Below are positions 32,513-42,554 of a stretch of 59,689 nucleotides of DNA, piece after piece (within the stretch, counting starts at the first letter, position 1; the number at the start of each line of letters is the position of its first letter). Source of the DNA: Agromyces sp. Soil535 (lineage in GTDB: Bacteria; Actinomycetota; Actinomycetes; Actinomycetales; Microbacteriaceae); assembly GCF_001428255.1 (NCBI RefSeq), contig NZ_LMRW01000024.1, positions 1 to 59,689 of the forward strand. Direction: 5' to 3'. Both the position numbers and the translations under genes were made by a program. The notes below the pieces were generated by a model that saw nothing but the letters and a program-made list of their open reading frames with translations, was not told the DNA's origin and ran no database searches.

Positions 32513-34813
32513 GTGAAACGACGCACGCGCGGCATGCTCGCCGTGGCTGCGGCGAGCGTGACGGTGGTGTCCGGTGTCGCATTCGCACCGGCCGCGATCG
32601 CCACACCCGCTGAGGACTCGAACCCATCCGCCGCCCAGCGCCTCGACAATCGTCCCGGCCCGCTGACCGAACGCCAGAACGAACGGCGCAAGGCCGCACA
32701 GAAGCTGATCCTGTCGGGCCAGGCCGCGCCCGGCGAAGACGGCGTCGTGCAGCTGGCCGGCGACAAGTACTACCAGGCCGCCGTCACCGGAACCGGCCGC
32801 GTGTTCACGGTCCTGTCCGAGTTCGGCGACCAGGGCAGCGGCAAGCTCGGCTCCACGCCCGGCCCGCTGCACAACGAGATCGTCGAGCCCGACCGCACCG
32901 TTGACAACAGCACCCACTGGGTCGCCGACTTCGACCAGGCGCACTACGACGATCTGCTGTTCGGCGCCGGCGAGTCCTTCGCCGACTTCTACTCCAAGCA
33001 ATCGTCGGGCAATTACACCGTCTCGGGGTCTGTGACCGACTGGGTCACGGTGCCCGGCAACGCCTCGGTGTACGGCGACAACACGGTCGAGGAGTCCGGC
33101 GGCGCCTGGCAGTTCATCGAGGACTCCGGAAACGCCTGGTACGACGCGCAGGTCGCGGGCGGCACGAGCCCCGACGAGATCAAGGCGCAGCTCGCGACGT
33201 TCGACGTGTGGGACCGCTACGACTTCGACGAAGACGGCGACTTCGACGAGGCCGACGGCTACCTCGACCACTTCCAGGCGGTGCACGCCGGTGAGGGCGA
33301 GGACGCCGGAGGCGGCCCTCAGGGCGAGGACGCGATCTGGTCGCACCGCTGGTACGTCAACCCGACCGACTACGGCGTCACCGGCCCCACCGTCGACGGC
33401 ACGCTGGTGAAGCTCGGCGGCGCCCAGATCGGCGACACCGGCTACTGGATCGGCGACTACACGGTAGAGGCCGAGAACGGTGGCCTCGGTGTCTTCGCAC
33501 ACGAGTACGGCCACGACCTCGGCCTGCCCGACTTCTACGACACCTCGGGCGGCGGTGAGAACGACACCGGGTTCTGGACCCTCATGTCGAGTGGTTCGTG
33601 GCTCAACCACGGCATCGAAGACATCGGCACCACGCCGAACCACTACGGCCCGTGGGAGAAGCTGCAGCTCGGCTGGCTCGACTACTCGATCGTGAACCAG
33701 GGTGCGAGCGGCAGCTTCACCTTGAGCCCGGCGGCCCTGCAGGTCGACGGCCAGGAGCAGGCGGTCGTGGTCGACGTGCCCGACCAGGGGATCGAGACGA
33801 ACTACACGACACCGAGCTCCGGCGCCGGCGCGTGGTGGACCTCGAGTGCCGACGACCTCAACACCACGCTCACCCGCACCCTCGACCTCACCGGCGTGCG
33901 GTCGGCGACGGTGACGGCGAAGGCCTGGTACGAGATCGAGGCCGGGTTCGACTACCTGTTCGCCGAGTACTCGACCGACGGCGGCGCGAACTGGACCCAG
34001 ATCGGCACCCCGGTCGACGGCTCGTCATCCGGTCACTGGTCGACGCTGCGGTACACCGTGCCCGGAGGCGGCCCGGTGGACTTCCGCTTCCGTTACCAGA
34101 GCGACGGCGGCGTGCACCTCGCGGGCGCGTTCATCGACGACATCGTCGTGAAGTCGGGCGGCACCACGCTGCTCACCGACGACGTCGAGTCGGGCGCGGA
34201 CGGATGGGATGCCGATGGCGGCTTCAAGATCAGCACCGGCACCGAGACCTCCTCGGGCGACCGGTACTACCTGCTCGAGAACCGCACCTACGTGGGCTAC
34301 GACGCCACCCTCGAGGTGGGTCCGTACCAGTTCTCGAACGGCATCACGAGGCCCGACTGGGTGGAGCACTTCCGATACCAGGACGGCCTGCTCGTGTGGG
34401 CGGTCGACGAGACCTACGGCGACAACAACACGAGCGAGCACGTCGGCCACGGCCAGGCGCTGCCGGTGGACTCGCACCCGGCGAAGTTCACCTACCCCGA
34501 CGGCTCCGCGCCGAGCAACCGGCGCCAGCCGTTCGACGCGACCTTCGGCCTGCAGGTGATGGATGCCGTGTCGCTGCACAAGGAGATCGTCGTCGGCAAG
34601 GGTCAGAGCCAGACCGTGCAGACGGTCGAGGCGGTCGGTTCCGACGGCACGAAGCAGCAGACGGCGACGTTCTCGGACCTCGACCCGAACGCGTTCTTAA
34701 GCACGACGAACCCGCTCGGCGGCGTGTACGTGGCCGGCCACGGTGTGACGGCGACGGTGACGAGCCAGAACACCGGCGGCACGATGACGGTCGACGTCAC
34801 GAACCCCAAGTGA
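32513..34813 (+). CDS. Secreted M6-family metalloprotease (immune inhibitor A-like)
   Basis: 766 residues. A signal peptide spans about residues 1-32 (basic start, MLAVAAASVTVVSGVAFA core, cut near AIA). The zinc site HEYGHDLGLPDFYD (HExxH plus downstream Asp) is near residue 330, followed by the LMSSGSW Met-turn. The C-terminal 300 residues are beta-rich, with GGANWTQIG and DFRFRYQSDGGVHLAGAFIDDI modules like the MAM/jelly-roll domains of immune inhibitor A. It should be exported and degrade proteins outside the cell. It ends in a strong hairpin terminator. Ribosome binding site AAGGAG 6-7 bases before the ATG. Confidence 0.92.
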   Translation: MKRRTRGMLAVAAASVTVVSGVAFAPAAIATPAEDSNPSAAQRLDNRPGPLTERQNERRKAAQKLILSGQAAPGEDGVVQLAGDKYYQAAVTGTGRVFTVLSEFGDQGSGKLGSTPGPLHNEIVEPDRTVDNSTHWVADFDQAHYDDLLFGAGESFADFYSKQSSGNYTVSGSVTDWVTVPGNASVYGDNTVEESGGAWQFIEDSGNAWYDAQVAGGTSPDEIKAQLATFDVWDRYDFDEDGDFDEADGYLDHFQAVHAGEGEDAGGGPQGEDAIWSHRWYVNPTDYGVTGPTVDGTLVKLGGAQIGDTGYWIGDYTVEAENGGLGVFAHEYGHDLGLPDFYDTSGGGENDTGFWTLMSSGSWLNHGIEDIGTTPNHYGPWEKLQLGWLDYSIVNQGASGSFTLSPAALQVDGQEQAVVVDVPDQGIETNYTTPSSGAGAWWTSSADDLNTTLTRTLDLTGVRSATVTAKAWYEIEAGFDYLFAEYSTDGGANWTQIGTPVDGSSSGHWSTLRYTVPGGGPVDFRFRYQSDGGVHLAGAFIDDIVVKSGGTTLLTDDVESGADGWDADGGFKISTGTETSSGDRYYLLENRTYVGYDATLEVGPYQFSNGITRPDWVEHFRYQDGLLVWAVDETYGDNNTSEHVGHGQALPVDSHPAKFTYPDGSAPSNRRQPFDATFGLQVMDAVSLHKEIVVGKGQSQTVQTVEAVGSDGTKQQTATFSDLDPNAFLSTTNPLGGVYVAGHGVTATVTSQNTGGTMTVDVTNPK

Positions 34814-34830
34814 GCTGATCGCGGACCACG

Positions 34831-34860
34831 GTGGGCCCGTCTCCTCGGAGGCGGGCCCAC
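34831..34860 (+). terminator. Rho-independent terminator after the M6 protease
   Basis: GTGGGCCCG (34831-34839), 12-base loop, CGGGCCCAC (34852-34860): a perfect nine-pair stem 18 bases after the stop codon, with a short T-bearing tail (TCGCGTTTCC). It separates the protease from the permease downstream. Confidence 0.8.
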
Positions 34861-34938
34861 TCGCGTTTCCTTCCCGCCGAAGGGGAGGGCGGTGCGAAGA
34901 TGTGATGGTCGCCGCCGAAGGTGGCAGAGGAGTCGTCA

Positions 34939-36918
34939 ATGCGTGATTGGACCCAGTTCGAGTTCCCGGCCAGCGTGCCCGGTCCGGCGGCGGACCGCCC
35001 GAGCACGGGATTCTCTCGATGGCTCTTCCAGCACACCGTTCCGCCCGTCGGTCCCGAGGTCGAGGAATCGACCGTGGAGCACCACTCGTGGTGGAAGGTG
35101 ATGAGCCTGACGGGCGTCGACTACTTCTCGACGCTGTCGTACCTTCCCTCGATCGCCGTGCTCGCAGCCGGTGCCGTCTCTCCGATCGCGACGTTGCTGA
35201 TCGTCGCCCTCACCCTGTTCGGCATGCTGCCGATGTACCGGCGGGTCGCCCACGAGAGCCCCCACGGGCAGGGCTCGGTCGCCATGCTCGAGCGGCTGCT
35301 CCCCTTCTGGCGGGGGAAGATCTTCGTCCTCGTGCTGCTCGGGTTCGTCGCGACATCCTGGATCATCACCATCACGCTGTCGTCGGCGGATGCCACGGTG
35401 CACCTCATCGAGAACCCGCTCTGGCCCGAGGCACTGCAGGGGCAGGCGGTGGCGATCACGATCGTGCTGCTCCTCGTGCTCGGCGGGGTGTTCCTGCTCG
35501 GATTCACCGAGGCGGTGAATGTCGCCATCCCGCTCGTGGCGGTCTTCCTCGGGCTCAATGCGATCGTCATCGTCACGGGCCTGATCGACCTGTCGGCCAA
35601 CCCGGTGGCGGTCGACGACTGGTGGGCGGCGCTGACCGCGACCGGTGGAGGCTTCTCGGGCATCCTGCTCCCAGCCCTCCTCGCATTCCCCCTGCTCGTG
35701 CTCGGGCTCTCGGGGTTCGAGACCGGAGTCAGCATGATGCCTCTCGTCAAGGCGACCGGTCGGACGCCCGAGGAGCGGCTCGCCTCGCGCATCCGGAACA
35801 CCCGCAAACTCCTGACCGCGGCCGCGGTCATCATGAGCGTGTACCTGATCACGAGCAGCATCGTGACCACGCTGTTGATCCCGCCGGCGGAGTTCGAGCC
35901 GGGTGGGGCGGCGAACGGCCGAGCACTCGCGTACCTCGCCCACGGCTTCTACGGTGACGTGTTCGGAACCGTCTACGACCTCAGCAGCGTGCTGATCCTG
36001 TGGTTCGCCGGGGCATCGGCGATGGCCGGTCTGATCAACATCGTGCCACGCTACCTCCCGACGTACGGCATGGCCCCCGACTGGAGCCGCGCGGTTCGCC
36101 CTGTCGTGCTCGTGTACACCGCGATCAGCGTGATCATCACCATCGCATTCGAGGCGGATGTCGATGCACAGGCCGGCGCGTACGCCACCGGCATCCTGGC
36201 GATGATGGTGTCGGCCTCGGTGGCGGTGCTGATCTCCGCCATCCGCCGCCACCACTCACTCGCCACGGTCGGGTACTCCGTGTTGACGTTGATCCTCGGC
36301 TACGCGCTCGTGGCGAACGTGATCGAGAAGCCCGACGGACTCGCGATCTCGGCTCTGTTCATCCTCGGCATCATCGTCGTCTCGGTGATCTCACGGCTCG
36401 CGCGCACCACCGAGATCCGGGCAGATCGGATCGAGTTCGACGAGACCGCCCGTAGGTTCATCACCGAGTCGCTCGTGCACGACGGCAGGCTCAGCCTGAT
36501 CGCCAACCGGCGCGGGGTCGGCGATGCCGCCGAGTACGAGGAGAAGGAGCGGGCGCAGCGCCGGCTCAATCCCGTTCCCGTGCCGGCCGACGTGCTGTTC
36601 CTCGAGATCAACGTGGTCGACCCGTCCGAGTTCCGGGAGGTGCTGCACGTGAGCGGGGTCGAGGTCGACGGGTATCGGGTGCTGCGCGCGGATAGCCCTG
36701 CCGCACCCAACGCCATCGCGGCGATCCTGATGGCGATGCGCGACGCCGCCGACGTGCAACCGCACGCCTACTTCGAGTGGTCCGAGGGCAACCCGCTCCT
36801 GCACATGGTCCGGTACATCCTCCTCGGGCGCGGCGACACGCCACCCGTCGTGCGGGAGATCATCCGAGAGGTCGAGAAGGATCCGGCCGAGCGGCCCGTG
36901 ATCCACGTGGGCGGCTGA
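34939..36918 (+). CDS. APC-superfamily permease with a C-terminal cytoplasmic domain
   Basis: 659 residues. About twelve membrane helices cover residues 50-500, opening with [20 protein letters not shown], a segment like the one opening the amino acid/polyamine permeases. The last 160 residues are soluble ([18 protein letters not shown], then [14 protein letters not shown] and [21 protein letters not shown]) and look regulatory. It is a secondary transporter, substrate unknown; a potassium-uptake or amino-acid role is possible. The ATG at 34939 follows GAGGAG; a GTG at 34921 is less likely. The frameshifted membrane gene follows after three bases. Confidence 0.82.
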   Translation: MRDWTQFEFPASVPGPAADRPSTGFSRWLFQHTVPPVGPEVEESTVEHHSWWKVMSLTGVDYFSTLSYLPSIAVLAAGAVSPIATLLIVALTLFGMLPMYRRVAHESPHGQGSVAMLERLLPFWRGKIFVLVLLGFVATSWIITITLSSADATVHLIENPLWPEALQGQAVAITIVLLLVLGGVFLLGFTEAVNVAIPLVAVFLGLNAIVIVTGLIDLSANPVAVDDWWAALTATGGGFSGILLPALLAFPLLVLGLSGFETGVSMMPLVKATGRTPEERLASRIRNTRKLLTAAAVIMSVYLITSSIVTTLLIPPAEFEPGGAANGRALAYLAHGFYGDVFGTVYDLSSVLILWFAGASAMAGLINIVPRYLPTYGMAPDWSRAVRPVVLVYTAISVIITIAFEADVDAQAGAYATGILAMMVSASVAVLISAIRRHHSLATVGYSVLTLILGYALVANVIEKPDGLAISALFILGIIVVSVISRLARTTEIRADRIEFDETARRFITESLVHDGRLSLIANRRGVGDAAEYEEKERAQRRLNPVPVPADVLFLEINVVDPSEFREVLHVSGVEVDGYRVLRADSPAAPNAIAAILMAMRDAADVQPHAYFEWSEGNPLLHMVRYILLGRGDTPPVVREIIREVEKDPAERPVIHVGG

Positions 36919-36921
36919 CCG

Positions 36922-37322
36922 GTGGATCAGTGGATGGTGCGGGGCCGAGGCGACGCCGAGGGGATCGGTTGGGCGCGGTTCCTGGGGTGGTCCTCGTTCG
37001 GGATCGGCCTCACGACCACCGTGCTCTGCTTCGTGATCCCGCTCGCGGGTCGGTACGAGCGCACGGTGTGGCTGGTGCTCTTCGGCTCGGCCGCGTCTGG
37101 CTCGGCGGCATGTCGGTGTCGCGCTATCGCTCCCTCGGTCGCCGCTGGCCGGCGGTGCCGGTCAGCGGCATCGGACTCGGATGCCTCACCATCGCGATCA
37201 TGATCTACGCGTTCACCGTGCTCGTGCTCGCCTCGTACGGCATCGAGTGGCCGGCGCCCGCGCACTGGCTGGGCCCACCCGGTGCACCCGGTCCGGCACT
37301 GCCGCCGGGCGTGGACGCCTGA
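36922..37322 (+). pseudogene. Frameshifted small membrane protein gene
   Basis: A GTG-initiated frame runs from 36922 through about 37090 (GWSSFGIGLTTTVLCFVIPLAG, then ERTVWLVLFGSA), then loses sense. The frame one base back continues with WLGGMSVSRYRSLGRRWPAVP and a third helix (GLGCLTIAIMIYAFTVLVLAS) to the stop at 37322. Joined, they give about 130 residues with three membrane helices. A missing base near 37090 explains it, either a real mutation or an assembly error. It follows the permease by three bases, so it could have been a partner protein. No family recognised. Confidence 0.6.
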
Positions 37323-37374
37323 CCCGCTGACACCTGGGCATCCCCGGGAGTAGAGTGCCACCCGAAGGGGGCAC

Positions 37375-38403
37375 ATGAGCGGGGAGATCGTGCTGGTGAC
37401 GGGCGGCACCGGCTTCATCGGTGCGCACTGCATCGTGGAACTGCTGCATGCCGGATACCGGGTGCGCACCAGCATCCGCTCGCTCGACCGCGCCGACGAC
37501 GTGCGCGAGATGGTGCGCCTCGGCGAGGCCGATCCGGACGGCATCGAGTTCGTCGCCGCCGACCTCATGAGCGAGGACGGATGGCCCGAAGCGGTCGAGG
37601 GCGCGATGTTCGTACTGCACGTGGCATCTCCGTTCCCGGTGCGCCAGCCGAAGGAGGAGCGCGAGCTGATCACGCCCGCCCGCGACGGCGCGCTGCGCGT
37701 GCTGCGCGCCGCGGGCGACGCCGGCGTTCGGCGCGTGGTGCTGACCTCGTCGTTCGCTGCGATCGGCTACCGATCCGACCCGGGGCGGCTGTTCACGGAG
37801 GAGGACTGGACCGACCTCTCGATGCCGCACCTCACCCCGTACATCAAGTCGAAGACGATCGCCGAGCACGCTGCATGGGAGTTCGTCGAAGGGAACGGAC
37901 GGGGCCTCGAGCTGGCGGTCGTGAACCCGGTACCGGTGTTCGGGCCGGTGCTCGGGAGCGACTTCTCGACGTCCGTCGAGATCCTGCGGGGCCTGCTCAA
38001 CGGCCGGGCTCCCGCGGTGCCACCCGGCGCCACGACCGGGGTCGACGTGCGCGACGTCGCCGACCTGCACGTGCGGGCGATGACGCATCCGGATGCCGCG
38101 GGCGAGCGATTCATCGCGGTCGCGGGCGACCCCATCACGTTCCACGACCTCGCGATGCTGGTGCGCGACCGCCTCGGCGCCGACGCGAAGCGCGTGCCCA
38201 CACGAGTGCTCCCCCGCTGGCTCGTGCAGGCCGGCGCCCTCGTCAGTTCGGACCTTCGTGCCATCGTTCCGCAGATGCGCCGGACGCAGGGTGCGTCGCA
38301 CGAGAAGGCACGGCGGATGCTCGGCTGGGAGCCGCGCCCGACCGAGGACGCGATCGTGGCGTCGGCCGAGAGCCTTGTGCGGCTGGGGCTGGTGAACGCC
38401 TGA
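37375..38403 (+). CDS. Dihydroflavonol-4-reductase-like NAD(P)-dependent oxidoreductase
   Basis: 342 residues, extended short-chain dehydrogenase. VLVTGGTGFIGAHCIVELL carries TGGxGFxG at residues 9-15, VRTSIRSLDRADDV the cofactor-selecting arginines, and the catalytic motif YIKSK follows VVLTSSFAAIGY. NPVPVFGPVLGSDFSTSV matches the plant-reductase-like branch, which reduces ketones and aldehydes with NADPH. Substrate unknown. GAAGGGGG precedes the ATG. Confidence 0.9.
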   Translation: MSGEIVLVTGGTGFIGAHCIVELLHAGYRVRTSIRSLDRADDVREMVRLGEADPDGIEFVAADLMSEDGWPEAVEGAMFVLHVASPFPVRQPKEERELITPARDGALRVLRAAGDAGVRRVVLTSSFAAIGYRSDPGRLFTEEDWTDLSMPHLTPYIKSKTIAEHAAWEFVEGNGRGLELAVVNPVPVFGPVLGSDFSTSVEILRGLLNGRAPAVPPGATTGVDVRDVADLHVRAMTHPDAAGERFIAVAGDPITFHDLAMLVRDRLGADAKRVPTRVLPRWLVQAGALVSSDLRAIVPQMRRTQGASHEKARRMLGWEPRPTEDAIVASAESLVRLGLVNA

Positions 38404-38537
38404 GCCGACGTCGCATCGCTCGGGCGGCGGCCAAGCTCAGGCGTCGGCCCACACCGCCGGCAATGCGCCCCAACGCACTCACCCTGGCGCCGGCCCCACG
38501 ACATGCAGTCGCGAGCGAGTTCCTCGCTCCACGATCG

Positions 38538-38577
38538 GGTGCCGAAGTGCCGAAGTGCCGGAGTGCCGATCGGCACC
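38538..38577. repeat. Octamer repeat run with symmetric ends
   Basis: GGTGCCGAAGTGCCGAAGTGCC runs on as GGAGTGCCGAT and ends in CGGCACC, giving three GxAGTGCC units bounded by GGTGCC and GGCACC in inverted orientation. It is the main content of the 299-base gap between the reductase and the GH127 gene, in which I see nothing else. The bases right after it resemble those after the long array at 51139 (see findings). Confidence 0.75.
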
Positions 38578-38702
38578 GTGTCGCGCGAACGGACACTGCT
38601 CCGCGGCTGCTGCCCGATGACGCGTCAGCCCGCGAAGCCGTCGTTCACCGCGGTGCCTCGGGCAACTCTGGGCCCTGCCATCGCGACGGGCTCAGCCGCG
38701 CC

Positions 38703-40622
38703 TCACGCCCCCACGACCGGCAGCCACACCCGCATCTGCGACGGCCCGCGCTCGGCCCAGTCGTGGTACCGCACAAGCGGCACCTCGGCGCGCGCGTCCG
38801 TGCGTTCGTCGACGATCGTCGCACCGACCCCGCCGTCCGCGTCCTCGCGCAGCCCGGCCGCGGGGTCGACCCGCAGGTCGGCGAAGTCGGATGCCGCGAG
38901 CGGCGTGCCGGCGAGGTCGACCGATTCGAGGGCGAAGACCTCGGGCCCGCGTTCGACCACGAGGCATCCGCGCACCGCATCGACGCGCGGGTCGGGCGCG
39001 GTGTACCGCGGCTCCACCGGCAGCGACAGCTCGACGACGTCGCCGGCCGCGAAGGCGCGCTCCACGGTGGCGGCGCCGGGCCCGGCCGTCGAGTGCGAGA
39101 CGACGGCGCCGCCCGCATCCAGCACCGTGAGCCGCGCACCCGATGCCCACGCCGGCACGCGCAGTGAGAGCGTCCAGGGCTCCGCGGCATCCGTCAGCAC
39201 CGTCACGCGAACCGACCCCGACCGCGGGTACTCGGTCGCGACCTCGAGCGCGACCTCGCGGCCGTCGCCGAGCGTCGTCCGGATCGACGCGGGGGCGTAC
39301 TGGTGCAGTTGCACGCCCGCGGCATCCGCGGTCGCCACGTACGCCGCGAGGCTCGCGAACGTACGCGCCACGTTGGGCGGGCAGCACGACACCTCGAACC
39401 ACGGCGCGCGCAGCGACGACTCGGCCCTCCGCGACACCGTGTCGGCGTCGACCTCGGCGCCCGGCCGGCGCTGGTGCAGCGTGTTGGCGTAGTAGAACGC
39501 GGTGCCCGAGGTACTCGGCGACGTCTCGACCACGTTGAAGAGCGTGCGCTCGATGAGGTCGGCGTGACGAGGGTCGCCCTGCGCCAGCAGCAGGCGCCAG
39601 CTGAACATCATGGATGCCACGCCCGCGCACGTCTCGGAGTAGGCACGATCGGTCGGCAGCTCCCAGTCCTCGCCGAACGCCTCGTCCTGGTGGTGCGACC
39701 CCTGCCCGCCCGTGACGTAGGTGCGGCGCTCGACCGTGGTGTCCCACTGGCGGTCGAGCGCGTGCAGCAGCTCGTCGTCGCCGCTCTCGACCGCCACGTC
39801 GGCGGCGCCCGCGGCGAGGTAGTTCGCTCGCACCGCATGCCCGCGGAGCACCTCCGCGTCGCGCACGGCCACGTCGTCCTGGAAGTACGAACGGCCCCAC
39901 TCGATGGCGCGCAGCGTGCCGCGGCCGTGACGCTCGATGAAGAGCCGCGCCTGCTCGAGGTAGCGCGGCGCGTCGAGCGCACGGCCGAGCTCGGCGAGCC
40001 CGACCTCGACCTCGGCGTGGCCGCAGATGGTCTCGATCCCGCCCTCGCCGAAGACCTCGCACACGAGGTCGGCCGCACGACGGGCGACGTCGACGAGTCC
40101 GTCGGAGGCGTCGGGGCGGGTGCGCGCGCGGGCGACGGCGGCCTGGAACAGGTGCCCGAGGCAGTACAGCTCGTGCCCCCACTCGAGCTCAGACCAGCGC
40201 GCGGGCTGGCCCGGCCGCCCGAACCGCGTGTTGAGGTAGCCGTCGGGCCCCTGCGCCGCCGCCACCCTCGCGACGACCGACCGGAACCGTGCTTCGAGCT
40301 CGTCGGTCGCCTCGCCCGCAGCGCCGCGACGCCCGATCTCCCAGGCGATCGCCTCGAGGTACTTGTAGACCTCGGAGTCCGAGAACTCGCGCCCCCGCCG
40401 CCCCTCGGGAAGGCCACCGGATGCCGCGAGGTCGAAGTTGGCGAGCCACCCCTCGCGCTCGAGCCATCCGCCGATGTGCGCGAGAGTCGCAGTGCCGTTG
40501 ACCTCCTGGCGGCGGCCCCAGAACCCGCCGGTGATCGTCACCTCGTCGAGGCCGAGCGGGCGCAGCGCCCCCATCGTCGGCGCGACGGGCACGGAGTGGA
40601 CGGTGGTCGTGGTGCGGGTCAT
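38703..40622 (-). CDS. GH127-family beta-L-arabinofuranosidase
   Basis: 639 residues, cytoplasmic. The active site of this zinc-Cys glycosidase family is complete: Glu314 (acid/base position), Glu330 and Cys332 in YSETCAG, and Cys413-Cys414 in CCPPNVAR. Spacings match the Bifidobacterium enzyme HypBA1 (Glu322, Glu338, Cys340, Cys417, Cys418) almost exactly. It should release L-arabinofuranose from beta-linked arabino-oligosaccharides. ATG 40622 has AAGGGA at the right distance; ATG 40628 (two codons longer) overlaps the permease stop as ATGA and is possible. Last gene of the sugar operon. Confidence 0.92.
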   Translation of the reverse strand: MTRTTTTVHSVPVAPTMGALRPLGLDEVTITGGFWGRRQEVNGTATLAHIGGWLEREGWLANFDLAASGGLPEGRRGREFSDSEVYKYLEAIAWEIGRRGAAGEATDELEARFRSVVARVAAAQGPDGYLNTRFGRPGQPARWSELEWGHELYCLGHLFQAAVARARTRPDASDGLVDVARRAADLVCEVFGEGGIETICGHAEVEVGLAELGRALDAPRYLEQARLFIERHGRGTLRAIEWGRSYFQDDVAVRDAEVLRGHAVRANYLAAGAADVAVESGDDELLHALDRQWDTTVERRTYVTGGQGSHHQDEAFGEDWELPTDRAYSETCAGVASMMFSWRLLLAQGDPRHADLIERTLFNVVETSPSTSGTAFYYANTLHQRRPGAEVDADTVSRRAESSLRAPWFEVSCCPPNVARTFASLAAYVATADAAGVQLHQYAPASIRTTLGDGREVALEVATEYPRSGSVRVTVLTDAAEPWTLSLRVPAWASGARLTVLDAGGAVVSHSTAGPGAATVERAFAAGDVVELSLPVEPRYTAPDPRVDAVRGCLVVERGPEVFALESVDLAGTPLAASDFADLRVDPAAGLREDADGGVGATIVDERTDARAEVPLVRYHDWAERGPSQMRVWLPVVGA

Positions 40623-40624
40623 GT

Positions 40625-41551
40625 TCATCCCTTGAAGGCGCCCGACATGAAGCCGCGCACGTAGTGTCGTTGGAGGATCAGGAAGAGGAGGATGCACGGC
40701 AGCGCGAGCACCACGACGCCGGCCTCGGTGGCGCCGTAGTCGACGACGCCCTGCACCTGGCCCCGCAAATTCGAGATGGCAAGCGGCAGCGTCATCCGGT
40801 TCGTGTCGTTGATGAGGATGAGGGGCGCGAAGAAGTCGTTCCATGCGGCGAGGAACGCGAAGAGGCCCACCGTGATGAGTCCGGGCTTCACCGCCGGGAT
40901 CAGCACCCGCCACAGGGCGGTGAAGCTGGAGCATCCGTCGACCATGGCCGCCTCGTCGAGCTCGCGCGGCACCGCCTCGAACGAGATGCGCATCATGAAC
41001 GTCGAGAACGGCAGCTGGAACATCGTGAGCACGAGCGCCACGCCGACGAGCGAGTTCGACAGGCCCACCTGGTTGAGCAGCACGTAGAGCGGGATCAGGA
41101 GCGTCGCGTACGGCACCATGAGGATCGCGAGCGTCGCGAGGAACAGCACGTCCTTGCCCGGGAAGCGGAAGCGCGCGAACGCGTACCCGCCGAGCAGCGA
41201 CACCCCGAGGGTGAGCACCACCGTGAGCAGCGACACGAACACCGAGTTGAAGAGGTACACCCAGATGCCCGCCTGGTAGTTCGCGAGCGTCACGTAGTTG
41301 CCGATGCCCCACCCGTCGACCTGGTTCGTGCCTGCGCGCGGCGAGACCGACGACACCGCCGTCCACATCAGCGGGTACAGGAAGAGCAGCGCGAGGGCGC
41401 CCGTCACGACCCAGTAGGGGGTGCGCAGGGCGATGCCGGCGAACGAGGTCGGCGCGTGCCGCCGCGTCACGCCGAATCGTGCGCGCGAGCCGCGGTCGGG
41501 GGCATCCGTCACGATGGCCCGCGTGGAGTCCGGTGCGGTGTCGACGCTCAT
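40625..41551 (-). CDS. Carbohydrate ABC transporter permease, MalG type
   Basis: 308 residues, six membrane helices. The EAA loop that contacts the ATPase is EAAMVDGCSSFTALWRVLIP, near residue 205. A cytoplasmic head of about 40 residues precedes the first helix, and the C-terminal RHYVRGFMSGAFKG tail is typical of MalG/CUT1 permeases. It pairs with the permease before it (overlap of one base in TGATG). No ATPase gene is in the cluster, as in many actinobacteria where one MsiK-type ATPase serves several CUT1 systems. Confidence 0.93.
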   Translation of the reverse strand: MSVDTAPDSTRAIVTDAPDRGSRARFGVTRRHAPTSFAGIALRTPYWVVTGALALLFLYPLMWTAVSSVSPRAGTNQVDGWGIGNYVTLANYQAGIWVYLFNSVFVSLLTVVLTLGVSLLGGYAFARFRFPGKDVLFLATLAILMVPYATLLIPLYVLLNQVGLSNSLVGVALVLTMFQLPFSTFMMRISFEAVPRELDEAAMVDGCSSFTALWRVLIPAVKPGLITVGLFAFLAAWNDFFAPLILINDTNRMTLPLAISNLRGQVQGVVDYGATEAGVVVLALPCILLFLILQRHYVRGFMSGAFKG

Positions 41552-42477
41552 CAGTCCTCCGCCTTCTTCCCGAATGCGCGGATCTGGGCGATATTGATGA
41601 CGACCAGGGCCAGCAGCACGATCACCGAGAGGGCGCCCGCGACCCCGAGGTCGTTCGGCCCCTGGAACGCGACGCTGTAGATGAGCTGCACGATCGTGAT
41701 CGTCGAGTTGTCGGGGCCGCCCTTCGTGAGGATGTAGAACTGCTCGAACGCGAGCAGCGACCCGGTGACGCAGAGCACCGTGGTGAGCGCGAGGGTGGGG
41801 CGGAGCAGCGGGATCGTGATGCTGCGGAAGATCTGGCCCCGGGATGCTCCGTCGATGCGCGCGGCCTCGTAGACGTCGTCGGGGATCCCCTGCAGGCCCA
41901 CGAGCATGAGCAGCATGTAGAAGCCCGCGTACCGCCACACGATGAGGAAGATCGTCGACCACAGCGCGCCGTCGGGCGTGCCGAGGAACGTGAAGCCCCA
42001 CGTGGCCATGAGGTCGGCGAACGGCCCGGCGATGGGCGAGTAGAGCACGTAGAAGAGCAGCGACGCGGATGCCAGCCCGAGGGCGCTCGGGATGAGGAAC
42101 GACGTGCGCAGCAGGCCCTTCCAGCGCGACGACTCCTGCACGAGCAGCCCGAGCCCGAGCGCGAGGGCGAGCAGGATCACGGTGGTGAGCACCGTGTACT
42201 TCAGGGTGAAGACCACGGAGTCGGTGAAGAAGCGGTTCGTCACCGCGTCCTGGTAGTTCTCGGGGAAGTTCCAGCCCTGGTTGCCGCCGAGCAGCGGCCA
42301 GTCCGACCCCGACATCTGCAGCACCAGGATCAGCGGCAGCACGAAGAGGAGCAGCACGAACAGGGCGGTCGGGGTGGCGTAGAGCCATCCGCTCAGCGCG
42401 CCGCCCTGCGGAGCACGTCGCCGGCGGCGTTTCGCCGGGGGCGCCTCCTTCTCGATCGGGGGAGCTAGGGCCGTCAT
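41551..42477 (-). CDS. Carbohydrate ABC transporter permease, MalF type
   Basis: 308 residues. A basic cytoplasmic head (PPAKRRRRRAPQGG) is followed by six membrane helices. The EAA loop is YEAARIDGASRGQIFRSITI, near residue 220. It is the MalF-like half of a CUT1 sugar importer with the MalG-like permease downstream and the binding protein 77 bases upstream. AAAGG lies at the usual distance before the ATG. Confidence 0.93.
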   Translation of the reverse strand: MTALAPPIEKEAPPAKRRRRRAPQGGALSGWLYATPTALFVLLLFVLPLILVLQMSGSDWPLLGGNQGWNFPENYQDAVTNRFFTDSVVFTLKYTVLTTVILLALALGLGLLVQESSRWKGLLRTSFLIPSALGLASASLLFYVLYSPIAGPFADLMATWGFTFLGTPDGALWSTIFLIVWRYAGFYMLLMLVGLQGIPDDVYEAARIDGASRGQIFRSITIPLLRPTLALTTVLCVTGSLLAFEQFYILTKGGPDNSTITIVQLIYSVAFQGPNDLGVAGALSVIVLLALVVINIAQIRAFGKKAED

Positions 42478-42554
42478 GTGGGGAGCCTTTCAGGGGGAGC
42501 GGGTCGGCCGACCGGCATCCGGACGCATCCGAACGCCGGCCGGTCGTCGGGCGA

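Noticed and set aside
38703..41366. 887-residue protein joining a frame over the permease to GH127
   Set aside because: The first 240 residues are an Arg/Gly-rich shadow of the MalG-type permease gene; the true GH127 start follows a ribosome binding site.
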